Shown here piece by piece: positions 47,564 through 55,246 of a stretch of 64,000 nucleotides of DNA. The notes below the pieces were generated by a model. It was not told the DNA's origin and made no database searches. It saw nothing but the letters and a program-made list of their open reading frames with translations. Position 1 is the first letter of the stretch, and each line of letters starts with the position of its first letter. The stretch comes from Galbitalea sp036271875 (lineage in GTDB: Bacteria > Actinomycetota > Actinomycetes > Actinomycetales > Microbacteriaceae): positions 1 to 64,000 of the forward strand of contig DATAZU010000038.1 of assembly GCA_036271875.1 (NCBI GenBank). Reading direction: 5' to 3'. The position numbers and the translations under genes were made by a program.

Positions 47564-48832
47564 CTAGGCTCGACCAGCCGCGACACGCGAGCGACGCGAG
47601 AGCGAGTCGACGATCACGGCCACCAGAAGCACGCCACCAGTGATCATGTAGCGGGCATCGGCGTTCAGGCTCAGCAAGTTGAGGCCACTGTCGATGGCCT
47701 GGATAACCAGGATGCCGAGCAGAGCGGACCATGCCGAACCACGGCCACCGAAGAGGCTCGTTCCGCCGATGACCGCCGCGGCGATCGCGTCGAGGTTGAC
47801 ATCACCAGTACCGCTCGACTGGGTGGTCTGCCCGAGCGTTCCCATCGCGACCAGTCCACCAATCGCGGCAAACGCGGAGCACAGGATGAAGATCGACATG
47901 TAGACACGGTTGACGCGGATACCAGCGCGGCGAGCCGCTTCCACGTTTCCACCCACAGCGAATACCGAGCGACCCCACTTGGTGCGAGTCAGCAGGTACT
48001 GCATGATCACGACGAGGAACACGAGGAATACGAAGCAGTCCGCGACGCCACCATTCGTGTACGAATCGAGGTAGGTAACGAGTAGCGCTAGCGCGACGAG
48101 GATGAGCGCCGCGGTGACGACGATTCCCACGGTGCCGCGAGCGGACAGGCCCGCCTTACGACGTGCACGAGCACGAAGCAGCGCGGACAGCGCGTACCCG
48201 CCCGCCGCGACGACGACGAGAATGTACGCGACGATCGGAGGCAGATACCACGATTGTGCGAACTGCACCATGAAGCTCGTGGTCGGGATGTTGAAGTCAC
48301 CGACCGGGCCGAGTACACCCAGCTGGATACCGAGCAAGCCGAGCAAGCCGGCGAGCGTGATCACGAAGCTTGGGACGCTGAACCGCACGAACAGGATTCC
48401 GTAAAACACACCGACGGCGCATCCCGCGAGAATCGCCAAGATAATGACTGACCATTCCGGCCAGCCCTGCTGGATGAGCAAGACACCGAAGATCGCTGAT
48501 GAGAGACCGCTCATCGAGCCGACCGAGAGGTCGATCTGCCCGAGCAGCAGCACCAGCACAATGCCGACCGAGATGATTCCGGTCTGCGCGCTGAACAGGA
48601 ACAGGTTCGAGAGGTTGTAGGCGCCGAGGAAGGTTGGGCTGAGGATCTGGAAGATCACGCATATGATCACGAGGCCCACGACCACAGGAAGCGAGCCAAG
48701 GTCTCCGGTGCGTATGCGCTTGAACTGCGCAGAGAGGTTCTCGCGAACTCCGGTGGGCTGGATCAGGCGCTCGTCCTGCAGATCGGATGGTGCGGTCGAA
48801 TTCTCCGCGACCGGAACGGGGGTCTGTGTCAC
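47564..48832 (-). CDS. Sugar ABC transporter permease (XylH/RbsC type)
   Basis: A 422-aa permease of the ribose/xylose class with about 10-12 transmembrane helices. The family signature lies near residue 95 (GIVLVLLLGQIDLSVGSMSG), with FVITLAGLLGLLG and VFAVGGNVEAARRAGIRV further on. The conserved GGTSLFGGRGSAWSALLG is near residue 360. Its length and an enlarged middle section resemble XylH. It overlaps the ATPase gene by 4 nt and is last in the operon, followed by a strong terminator. Substrate is probably a pentose or similar monosaccharide; no catabolic gene is adjacent. Confidence 0.9.
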   Translation of the reverse strand: MTQTPVPVAENSTAPSDLQDERLIQPTGVRENLSAQFKRIRTGDLGSLPVVVGLVIICVIFQILSPTFLGAYNLSNLFLFSAQTGIISVGIVLVLLLGQIDLSVGSMSGLSSAIFGVLLIQQGWPEWSVIILAILAGCAVGVFYGILFVRFSVPSFVITLAGLLGLLGIQLGVLGPVGDFNIPTTSFMVQFAQSWYLPPIVAYILVVVAAGGYALSALLRARARRKAGLSARGTVGIVVTAALILVALALLVTYLDSYTNGGVADCFVFLVFLVVIMQYLLTRTKWGRSVFAVGGNVEAARRAGIRVNRVYMSIFILCSAFAAIGGLVAMGTLGQTTQSSGTGDVNLDAIAAAVIGGTSLFGGRGSAWSALLGILVIQAIDSGLNLLSLNADARYMITGGVLLVAVIVDSLSRRSRVAAGRA

Positions 48833-49653
48833 TTCTTCTTCTCCTCGTTGTGTGCACGGACGGCAGCCTCGCGGCGCGTGACTACGTTGTCGGTTGCGCC
48901 TGTGATGGCGGCGATGATGTCTTCGTAGCTGACATCCGCGATTCGGAACTCTCCGTTGTTGCGTCCGAGTCGCAGGACGATCGCACGGTCGGCGACCGCC
49001 TGGACGTCGGCCAGGTTGTGGCTGATGAGCAGCACGCCGAGGCCACGCTCGCGCAGGCGCTCGATGAGATTGAGCACTTCGGCGGTCTGCGCCACACCGA
49101 GGGCGGCGGTCGGCTCATCCAGAATCACGATGCTTGGCTCACCAATGAGCGAGCGAGCAATGGCGACCGTCTGGCGTTGACCACCCGAAAGGGATGCGAC
49201 CGCGATGCGGACGGACGGGATCTTGGCCGACAGCTGGCGGAGCAGCTCCCACGACCGGCTTTCCATCTCGACCTCGTTGAGGGCGAAGTTCCCGATCTCA
49301 CGACCAAGGAAAAGGTTGGACACGACATCCAGGTTGTCGCAGAGCGCGAGATCCTGGAAGACAGTCGCAATACCGAGCGCGCGGGACGCGGTGGGGCTCG
49401 GGATGTTCACTACCTTGCCGTGGAAGGTAATGGTCCCGCTGTCCTGCGGGTGGACACCCGCGAGGATCTTGACGAGCGTGGACTTTCCGGCACCGTTGTC
49501 GCCGACGAGGGCGACCACCTCGCCGGGATAGATGTCAAGGTTGATGCCGCTCAGCGCCTGAACCGCACCGAATCCCTTGCTCACGTCCCTCATCGAGAGA
49601 ACGGGGTCTGCCGTCTCATGCTTCGCGGACGCCTCTTCAGAAACGAGAGTCAC
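48829..49653 (-). CDS. Sugar ABC transporter ATP-binding protein (single domain)
   Basis: A 274-aa ATPase with one nucleotide-binding domain, unlike the fused 500-aa RbsA/XylG proteins of enterobacteria. Walker A is GDNGAGKSTLVKILAG, the Q-loop lies in ATVFQDLAL, the signature is SLSGGQRQTVAIAR and Walker B is IVILDEPTAALG, with the H-loop in LISHN. GTG 49653 is preferred because AGGAG is 6 nt upstream; the open frame continues to 49704 without support. It overlaps the permease gene by 4 nt. A hairpin separates it from the binding-protein gene. Confidence 0.9.
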   Translation of the reverse strand: MTLVSEEASAKHETADPVLSMRDVSKGFGAVQALSGINLDIYPGEVVALVGDNGAGKSTLVKILAGVHPQDSGTITFHGKVVNIPSPTASRALGIATVFQDLALCDNLDVVSNLFLGREIGNFALNEVEMESRSWELLRQLSAKIPSVRIAVASLSGGQRQTVAIARSLIGEPSIVILDEPTAALGVAQTAEVLNLIERLRERGLGVLLISHNLADVQAVADRAIVLRLGRNNGEFRIADVSYEDIIAAITGATDNVVTRREAAVRAHNEEKKK

Positions 49654-49690
49654 TGTTACTCCTTTGTGTACAGGTCGTGTCGACATAGTA

Positions 49691-49725
49691 CGGTCGGGGA
49701 CCACCCTGTGGGCGATCCCCGACCG
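49691..49725 (-). terminator. Intercistronic hairpin in the ABC operon
   Basis: CGGTCGGGGA (49691-49700) and TCCCCGACCG (49716-49725) form a perfect 10-bp stem between the binding-protein and ATPase genes. Partial termination or 3'-end protection here would make the binding protein more abundant than the membrane parts, which is common in such operons. Confidence 0.7.
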
Positions 49726-49747
49726 GTCTATCTAGTGCTGCTAGGTG

Positions 49748-50845
49748 CTACTGAACGCCGTACTGGGTGCAGAGCGCCTTGTACGAACCGGTGCAGATGT
49801 CCGCAACCGAGTCAAAGCCGTCCTTGACGACCGTGGACTCGATGGTGTCGCGGGTAACAGCAACCGGGACCAGCAGGAAGGAGGGAACACCGGGGCCGGA
49901 CGCGCCAGCAACGGTGGTCGGAGCCTTCGGGTGCTTGCCCTCAGCCAGTGCAATTGCGAGCGATGCAGCCTTCTGCGCCTCAGGCTTGATGGCCTTGTAG
50001 ACGGACATGAACTGGTCGCCATCGAGGATCGACTGCATACCGGCAACGGTTGCATCCTGCCCGGTCAGCGCCATGTTCTTCAGGCTGAACTTCGCGGCGT
50101 GCGCAGCTGCGATGACGCCACCAGCTGTTCCATCGTTAGCGGCGTAGATGCCCTTGATCTGGCTACCGAACTTCGTGAACTGGCTGGCAGCCCAGGTCTG
50201 TGCCTGTGCCGGGTCCCAACCGGGTGTCTGGTACTCAGCGAGAACCTTGTAACCGCTGTTGTCGATCACGGAGTGCGCGCCCTTGGCGAACAGGGTGGCG
50301 TTGTTGTCCGTCGGCGATCCATCAATCATCAGGATGCCGGAGCCGGACGGGACGTTTTCCTTCTTCAGCTGGGCGACGAATGCAGTTCCCTGCAGCACAC
50401 CGACCTTCTGGTTGTCGAAGGACACGTAGTAGTCCGACTTGCCACCGTCGACGAGACGGTCGTAGTCGATGACCGGGACCTTCTTGGCCTTGGCCGCGGT
50501 AACGATCGACTGTGCTGCCTCGCCGTCGAACGCATCGAGCACGAGAACGTTCACACCCTGCGCGAGCATGGCCTGTGCCTGCTGCTGCTGGTTGGAAGCG
50601 CTGCCGTTTGCGTCTTCGTAGAGAACAACGGCCTGCGGGTCGTCCTTGGCGATCGCCTGGACGAAGTCGGGCTGGTCAGCAGCCGCGTAGCGGGCGGTTA
50701 CGTCATCGGGAAGAAGGAATCCGATCTTGTACGCCTTGCTGTTGGTGGTGGTGCCGGAGCCGCCGCTGGAGCACGCTGTCAGCGTCCCCGCGGTGAGCAG
50801 GAGAGCCGCGGCCGCGACAACAGCTCTCTTGGTGGCGATCTTCAT
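49748..50845 (-). CDS. Sugar ABC transporter substrate-binding lipoprotein
   Basis: A 365-aa type I periplasmic-binding-like lipoprotein. The signal peptide ends with a lipobox (LTACSSGG, Cys about residue 25). The mature fold starts YKIGFLLPDDVTARYAAAD and includes VLVLDAFDGEAAQSIV, VPVIDYDRLV and GIYAANDGTAGGVIAAAHA. These match the ribose/xylose-binding class (XylF-like). It is first in the operon, downstream of a ROK regulator and a 25-bp operator. AGGTTATT upstream of the ATG gives a ribosome site. Confidence 0.92.
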   Translation of the reverse strand: MKIATKRAVVAAAALLLTAGTLTACSSGGSGTTTNSKAYKIGFLLPDDVTARYAAADQPDFVQAIAKDDPQAVVLYEDANGSASNQQQQAQAMLAQGVNVLVLDAFDGEAAQSIVTAAKAKKVPVIDYDRLVDGGKSDYYVSFDNQKVGVLQGTAFVAQLKKENVPSGSGILMIDGSPTDNNATLFAKGAHSVIDNSGYKVLAEYQTPGWDPAQAQTWAASQFTKFGSQIKGIYAANDGTAGGVIAAAHAAKFSLKNMALTGQDATVAGMQSILDGDQFMSVYKAIKPEAQKAASLAIALAEGKHPKAPTTVAGASGPGVPSFLLVPVAVTRDTIESTVVKDGFDSVADICTGSYKALCTQYGVQ

Positions 50846-50907
50846 TGAATAACCTCCGATTCATGGCACCCTCATTGGCGCCACGAGGAGCATGTCACCA
50901 AATCGAG

Positions 50908-50932
50908 GTTGGCGTCAAGTCTTGAAGCCAAC
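50908..50932. promoter_or_regulatory. Candidate ROK repressor operator
   Basis: GTTGGCGTCAAG and CTTGAAGCCAAC flank one central T (50908-50932). The arms match at 11 of 12 positions. The site lies 63 bp upstream of the binding-protein start and just past the ROK gene, the expected place for control of the transport operon. Confidence 0.65.
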
Positions 50933-50981
50933 AGACGAATTGCGTGCCCAAATCGTTAACAAACGACCTCGGCTACCCGCC

Positions 50982-52163
50982 TTAGAGGGGCGGGTCGTCG
51001 GCGCCGAGGTTGCTGCGATCGATCGCGTAGAGGACGGCCCCGCAGAGCTCGGCCCGATCACCGAGTTGGCTCTGGACGATGTCGGCGACCTTGTCTGAAC
51101 TCATCACGACCGAGCGTTCGAGGCTGTGCCGCAGCGGTCCGAGCAGCAGCTCGCCCGCGCGAGCCAGTTCTCCGCCGACGACGATTCTCTCCGGCGCAAT
51201 AAGGTTGCACAGATTCGCGGCCGCGATTCCGATGTGGCGGCCGGCATCCGCAATCGCTCGGATGCAGATCGGATCGCCCGCGATCGCATGGACAACGACG
51301 TCCGTGAGTTTCTGTGGGCCGTTGCCCTCGCGGAGTCCCTCGAGGATGGCTGGTCCCCCGGCGATCGCTTCGAGGCATCCACGGTTTCCGCACCGGCACA
51401 GTGGGCCGTGTTCGTCGATCGTCATGTGGCCGAACTCGCCAGCGGCGCTCTCAAAACCGCGATAAACCGCGCCATTCAGCACAAGTCCGGAGCCGATCCC
51501 CTGGCCGACCCGGAGATAGACCGCGTTCGATCGTCCTCGGGCGGCGCCCATCCGGAACTCTGCCAGGGCGCCCAGATTGGCTTCATTGTCGACAAAGACG
51601 GGACGTTTTATGCGGCGATGCATGAGGTCGGCGATGGAGACGCCATCCCATCCGCGCATCAAACCGGACCTCGAAATCTCGCCACTTCGGGCATCAACCG
51701 GCGCGGGAAGTGCGATTCCGACGGCCAGTATCTCGTCCATGGTTGCGTCGACCGAGTCGAGCATGTCAGCGATGAGCTGGGTCACTTTGTCGAGTTCGTT
51801 GTCCGCTCGATGGTCTTTTGCGAGCGGCATATTGTGCTCGGCGACGACCGTGTTGGCGACGTCGGCGAGCGCAATGCGCATGTGCCTGGTCGAAATATGT
51901 ACCCCGGCGACGAGGCCGAGAGCTCGCGCCAGCGTCACGTGCTGAGCCCGACGACCACTGCGAGTGGTCATCGTGGTGTGCAGCACCTCGGATGCCGTGA
52001 GCTCCTTGACGATGTTCGACACCGTCGCAGGAGACAGACCTGTCGCCCCGGCGAGCTCCACCTGCGTCAAACCACCGTGCCTTTTGACCGCATCGATGAT
52101 GCGTGCTCGGTTGGCTTCACGAAGTGAAGTCTGCGACCCCGGCGTCGCCCGCGTGATACTCAC
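50982..52163 (-). CDS. ROK family transcriptional regulator (XylR/NagC type)
   Basis: A 393-aa repressor that joins a winged helix-turn-helix to a sugar-kinase-like ROK domain. The HTH covers about residues 20-65 (LTQVELAGATGLSPATVSNI). The ROK domain has VGIALPAPVDARSGEI, a segment VDNEANLGALAEFRMGAA and the zinc motif CRCGNRGCLEA near residue 255. It probably senses the sugar imported by the adjacent ABC system and controls the operator at 50908-50932. A TTGCCA/TATCTT promoter lies at the GTG start, predicting a leaderless mRNA. Confidence 0.92.
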   Translation of the reverse strand: MSITRATPGSQTSLREANRARIIDAVKRHGGLTQVELAGATGLSPATVSNIVKELTASEVLHTTMTTRSGRRAQHVTLARALGLVAGVHISTRHMRIALADVANTVVAEHNMPLAKDHRADNELDKVTQLIADMLDSVDATMDEILAVGIALPAPVDARSGEISRSGLMRGWDGVSIADLMHRRIKRPVFVDNEANLGALAEFRMGAARGRSNAVYLRVGQGIGSGLVLNGAVYRGFESAAGEFGHMTIDEHGPLCRCGNRGCLEAIAGGPAILEGLREGNGPQKLTDVVVHAIAGDPICIRAIADAGRHIGIAAANLCNLIAPERIVVGGELARAGELLLGPLRHSLERSVVMSSDKVADIVQSQLGDRAELCGAVLYAIDRSNLGADDPPL

Positions 52164-52170
52164 GGATTGA

Positions 52171-52198
52171 AAGATACACGGGGTTCATTAATTGGCAA
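52171..52198 (-). promoter_or_regulatory. Promoter of the ROK regulator (leaderless)
   Basis: On the minus strand TTGCCA (52193-52198), 16 nt, TATCTT (52171-52176), then 7 nt to the GTG start at 52163. Confidence 0.6.
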
Positions 52199-52257
52199 GC
52201 CGCCGGTACATCCGGGAACGGCCGGATGACGCGCGTGCGCTTTCGTGCGGCCAGCCC

Positions 52258-52300
52258 ACACTGACCGGCTCAAGCCGGTCGCGCTCCGCGACAGCGGAGC
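52258..52300. repeat. 43-bp direct repeat, copy 1
   Basis: Begins ACACTGACCGGCTCAAGCCG and ends GACAGCGGAGC. It contains two small hairpins, GACCGGCT/AGCCGGTC and GCTCCGC/GCGGAGC. An identical copy lies 34 bp further on. Together they fill the gap between the ROK gene and tRNA-Gln. Confidence 0.9.
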
Positions 52301-52334
52301 CTTCTCACCGCCTCGTTTCCCGTGCCGGAAACCG

Positions 52335-52377
52335 ACACTGACCGGCTCAAGCCGGTCGCGCTCCGCGACAGCGGAGC
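52335..52377. repeat. 43-bp direct repeat, copy 2
   Basis: Identical to 52258-52300 over all 43 bases. It abuts the tRNA-Gln terminator. The last seven bases GCGGAGC echo the start of the tRNA-side sequence GCTCCGCC, so it may be a hotspot for rearrangement. Confidence 0.9.
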
Positions 52378-52380
52378 AAG

Positions 52381-52406
52381 AAAAAGGGCGCATCGGCGCC
52401 CTTTTT
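52381..52406 (-). terminator. Terminator of tRNA-Gln
   Basis: AAAAAGGGCGC (52381-52391) and GCGCCCTTTTT (52396-52406) form a perfect 11-bp stem with loop ATCG. On the minus strand it follows the tRNA 3' end by 4 nt and ends in a U run. It is the most canonical intrinsic terminator in the window. Confidence 0.9.
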
Positions 52407-52410
52407 CTTG

Positions 52411-52483
52411 CTCCGCCCCCAGGATTCGAACCTGGACCTAACAGCTCCAAAGGCTGTCGTGCTGCCGGTTACACCAAGGCGGA
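52411..52483 (-). tRNA. trnQ: tRNA-Gln (anticodon TTG)
   Basis: Read on the minus strand. The acceptor arms TCCGCCT and GGGCGGA pair with one G-U. The T-arm CCAGG-TTCGAAT-CCTGG is perfect. The anticodon arm ACAGC-CTTTGGA-GCTGT places TTG at positions 34-36, which decodes CAA (and CAG by wobble). The discriminator base is G and CCA is not encoded. A tRNA-Gln next to glmU is the normal actinobacterial arrangement. Confidence 0.93.
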
Positions 52484-52568
52484 CCGCACCGCTTCACCGG
52501 TGGCCAAGCGCGCCGGTCAATTCTGCCAGATCCCCGCTCGGACGACGCTCACTCCCCCCTCGCCCCGC

Positions 52569-52656
52569 GTAACTCATGCAGAATTTGGCGCACGAGGGCT
52601 CGACCCGCGAGTTTCCGGGGTCGAATACTGATCTGCGCAAATTCTGCATGAGTTAC
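52569..52656. repeat. 88-nt structured element, copy 2
   Basis: GTAACTCATGCAGAATTTG (from 52569) pairs with CAAATTCTGCATGAGTTAC (to 52656) with one bulge; two more base pairs extend it on each side. The interior holds CGACCC...GGGTCG around CCGCGAGTTTCCGGGG. Copy 1 is 32887-32974. Length is 88 nt in both. It lies between tRNA-Gln and marR. Confidence 0.8.
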
Positions 52657-52727
52657 GCGCAGAGGCAGGCGGATAGGCCGCCAGCCGATAGGCCGCCGAC
52701 GGATGCGGCGGCCAGCGATAATGGAGG

Positions 52728-53219
52728 ATGCCTGCAAACGACGAAGTGGATCGCATCGTCGAAGCCTGGGAACGCGAACGTCCCGACCTCGACTTCGCGC
52801 CGCTGCAGGTTCTCAGCCGGGTTGGCCGCCTTGCCCGCCATCTCGAACGGGCGAGAAGAACCGCATTCGCGGCATCCGACCTTGAGCTCTGGGAGTTCGA
52901 CGTACTCTCTGCGCTTCGGCGCGAGGGGAAGCCTTACCAGCTCAGCCCCAAGGCGCTTCTGCAGCAGACCCTCGTCTCGAGCGGAACGATGACGAACCGA
53001 ATCGACCGGCTGGTAGAGCGTGGGCTGGTCGAGCGACGCACCGACCCGAATGACGGTCGGGGCATCCTCGTTGTGATGACCGAGCCGGGGCGCGACCGCG
53101 TCGATTCGGCGATCGCCCTGCTGCTCGAGGGCGAATCCGAGCTGCTGGATGGTCTATCCGGCGTCGATCGCGAGCGGCTGAGTGCACTGCTGCGCAAGCT
53201 GAGCCTCGATTTCGACTAG
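52728..53219 (+). CDS. MarR family transcriptional regulator
   Basis: A 163-aa winged-helix regulator. The DNA-binding domain covers about residues 50-120: LWEFDVLSALRREGKPYQLS, then LVSSGTMTNRIDRLVERGLV (recognition helix) and the wing RTDPNDGRGILVVMTEPGRD. GATAAT lies 5 nt before the ATG, with GGAGG in between but touching the start, so leaderless initiation is likely. It is convergent with the ABC-F gene, overlapping it by 4 nt. Target genes are unknown. Confidence 0.9.
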   Translation: MPANDEVDRIVEAWERERPDLDFAPLQVLSRVGRLARHLERARRTAFAASDLELWEFDVLSALRREGKPYQLSPKALLQQTLVSSGTMTNRIDRLVERGLVERRTDPNDGRGILVVMTEPGRDRVDSAIALLLEGESELLDGLSGVDRERLSALLRKLSLDFD

Positions 53220-55093
53220 GTCCCGAGAAGTTCGCCCAGTTCCAGCCAGCGGAACTCGACCTCGTCCAGCTGCGACTGCATCGTGCCGAGTTCGGTGGAC
53301 AGCCCGCCGAGCCCGACGTAGTCGGACTGGTCGTGCTCGGCCATCCGCAGGTGCACATCTGCAATCTGGCCCTGCAGCTTTTCGATCTTGCGGCCCGCTG
53401 CCGCGTACTCCTTCTCGGCGTTACGTAGTTCTGCGCCCTTGAGTTTCGGCGTGACCGGCCCTTCGACAGGCTCAGGGACCGAACTCTGCCCAGGGACCGA
53501 ACTCTGCCCAGGGACTCGGGCGGCCGACGCAGGCGCGACCGCCTTCGCGACCGCCTTCGACCGCAGCTCGAGGTACTGCTCGACGCCTCGCGGCAGGTGC
53601 CGGAAGTGTCCGTCGAGCACCGCGTACTGCTGGTCGGTGACCCGCTCAATGAGGTAGCGATCGTGCGAGACGACAAGCAGAGTGCCCGCGAAGGAGTCGA
53701 GGAGATCTTCGATTGCGGCGAGCATGTCGGTGTCGAGGTCGTTGGTCGGCTCGTCGAGGATGAGCACGTTTGGCTCATCGAGGATGATCAGCAGCAGCTG
53801 CAGCCGCCGCTTCTGCCCACCGGAGAGCTCTTTTACCCGGGTGGCCATCTGCGCGCTCGAGAAGCCAACCCCTTCGAGCAGCTGGGACGGCGTGAGCTCC
53901 TTGCCGCCCGAAACATACGTGCTCTTCTGGCGCTTGAGAACGTCGCTCACCCGGTCTTCCCAGACGTCTTCGAGCTCGGCGAGCTGCTGCGTGAGGAATG
54001 AGATCTTGATCGTCTTCCCGCGCTTGACCTTGCCCGCGGTTGGCTGCACCTCGCCGGACACGAGTCCGAGCAGAGTGCTCTTACCCGCGCCGTTGACGCC
54101 GAGGATGCCCGTGCGCTCCCCCGGGGCGATGAGCCAGGTGACATCCTTGAGCACGAGCTTTTGCGCTGGTGGCCCCTCGACAGGCTCCGGCACCGAGGTA
54201 TCCGGGTAGCTGACGCTGACATCGACGATGTCGACGACATCCTTGCCGAGACGCTGCATGGCCATCGCGGCGAGCGAAACCGTGTCGCGCGGAGGCGGCT
54301 CATTTTCGATGAGTTCGTAGGCCGCGTCCATCCTGAATTTGGGCTTGGTGGAACGTGCCGGAGCGCCGCGACGCAACCAGGCCAACTCCTTGCGCATCAG
54401 GTTCTGGCGTTTCGCCTCGGATGCTGCGGCCATTCGATCGCGCTCGACACGCTGCAGGATGTAGGCGGCATACCCGCCCTCAAACGGCTCGATGATGCGG
54501 TCGTGCACCTCCCAGGTGTCTGTGCAGATCTCGTCGAGGAACCACCGATCGTGGGTCACGACGATGAGGCCGCCGGCGTTCGCGGACCAGCGCCGCTTCA
54601 GGTGAGCCGCGAGCCAGGCGATGCCCTCGACATCCAAATGGTTGGTCGGCTCGTCGAGAAACAGGATGTCCCAGTCGCCGACCAGGAGCGCCGCGAGCGC
54701 AACTCGGCGACGCTGGCCGCCGCTTAGGTCACCGATGCGGGAGTCCCACGGGATGCCGCCGACCAGACCCTCGATGACGTCGCGAACCCGACCGTCACCC
54801 GCCCACTCGTGCTCGTCGCGGTCACCGACAATTGTGTGGCTGACCAGCTCTTCGTCGGGAAGGTCGTCGGCCTGGTCCAGCATCCCGAGCGTGACGCCCC
54901 CTCGTCTGGTTACCCGTCCTTCGTCGGGCTGCATGCGCCCGGAAAGCAGCCGCAGCAGACTCGACTTGCCATCGCCATTGCGGCCAACAACACCGATGCG
55001 CTGGCCCTCATCGAGCCCGATTGTGACGCTGTCAAAGACGACCCGCGTCGGGTATTCGAGGTGGAGGTTTTCGGCTCCGAGCAGATGCGCCAT
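53216..55093 (-). CDS. ABC-F family ATPase (ribosome-associated type)
   Basis: A 625-aa protein with two ATPase domains and no membrane part. Members bind the ribosomal E site. Domain 1 has Walker A GRNGDGKSSLLRLLSG and signature LSGGQRRRVALAALL; domain 2 has GVNGAGKSTLLGLVSG and LSGGQKRRLQLLLIIL. A coiled-coil C-terminal region (NAEKEYAAAGRKIEKLQGQI) resembles Uup. Repeat DNA adds linkers VPEPVEGPP between the domains (54171-54194) and VPGQSSVPEPVEGP near residue 540. The upstream TAGGCT box is 9 nt from the ATG. Position beside ispE is conserved in Actinobacteria. Confidence 0.92.
   Translation of the reverse strand: MAHLLGAENLHLEYPTRVVFDSVTIGLDEGQRIGVVGRNGDGKSSLLRLLSGRMQPDEGRVTRRGGVTLGMLDQADDLPDEELVSHTIVGDRDEHEWAGDGRVRDVIEGLVGGIPWDSRIGDLSGGQRRRVALAALLVGDWDILFLDEPTNHLDVEGIAWLAAHLKRRWSANAGGLIVVTHDRWFLDEICTDTWEVHDRIIEPFEGGYAAYILQRVERDRMAAASEAKRQNLMRKELAWLRRGAPARSTKPKFRMDAAYELIENEPPPRDTVSLAAMAMQRLGKDVVDIVDVSVSYPDTSVPEPVEGPPAQKLVLKDVTWLIAPGERTGILGVNGAGKSTLLGLVSGEVQPTAGKVKRGKTIKISFLTQQLAELEDVWEDRVSDVLKRQKSTYVSGGKELTPSQLLEGVGFSSAQMATRVKELSGGQKRRLQLLLIILDEPNVLILDEPTNDLDTDMLAAIEDLLDSFAGTLLVVSHDRYLIERVTDQQYAVLDGHFRHLPRGVEQYLELRSKAVAKAVAPASAARVPGQSSVPGQSSVPEPVEGPVTPKLKGAELRNAEKEYAAAGRKIEKLQGQIADVHLRMAEHDQSDYVGLGGLSTELGTMQSQLDEVEFRWLELGELLGT
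53457..53513. repeat. 24-bp repeat plus 18-bp units inside the ABC-F gene
   Basis: A 24-bp copy (53457-53480) runs into 18-bp units CAGGGACCGAACTCTGCC at 53473 and 53491. In the ABC-F frame they encode VPGQSS-VPGQSS-VPEPVEGP. Confidence 0.88.
54171..54194. repeat. Diverged 24-bp repeat inside the ABC-F gene
   Basis: GGCCCCTCGACAGGCTCCGG... matches the repeat with three differences. It encodes VPEPVEGPP in the linker between the two ATPase domains. Confidence 0.7.
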
Positions 55094-55127
55094 AAGTGTC
55101 CGAGCCTACCGGCCTCGGGTGACACCT

Positions 55128-55205
55128 GTTGTGCAGGTACTCGCGGCCGAAATGCTCGCGGATCCCAGTACTTGTGCGGACGAAGTGCCGCAATACCTGC
55201 ACAAC
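55128..55205. repeat. 78-nt structured element, copy 2
   Basis: GTTGTGCAGGTA (from 55128) and TACCTGCACAAC (to 55205) are perfect inverted repeats of 12 bp enclosing 54 nt. Copy 1, in the opposite orientation, is 44945-45022. This copy lies in the 153-bp gap between ispE (stop 55247) and the ABC-F gene. Confidence 0.75.
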
Positions 55206-55246
55206 GAGGGTGGCGGATATGACCGGGGCGCGGTGGATGCCCGGTG

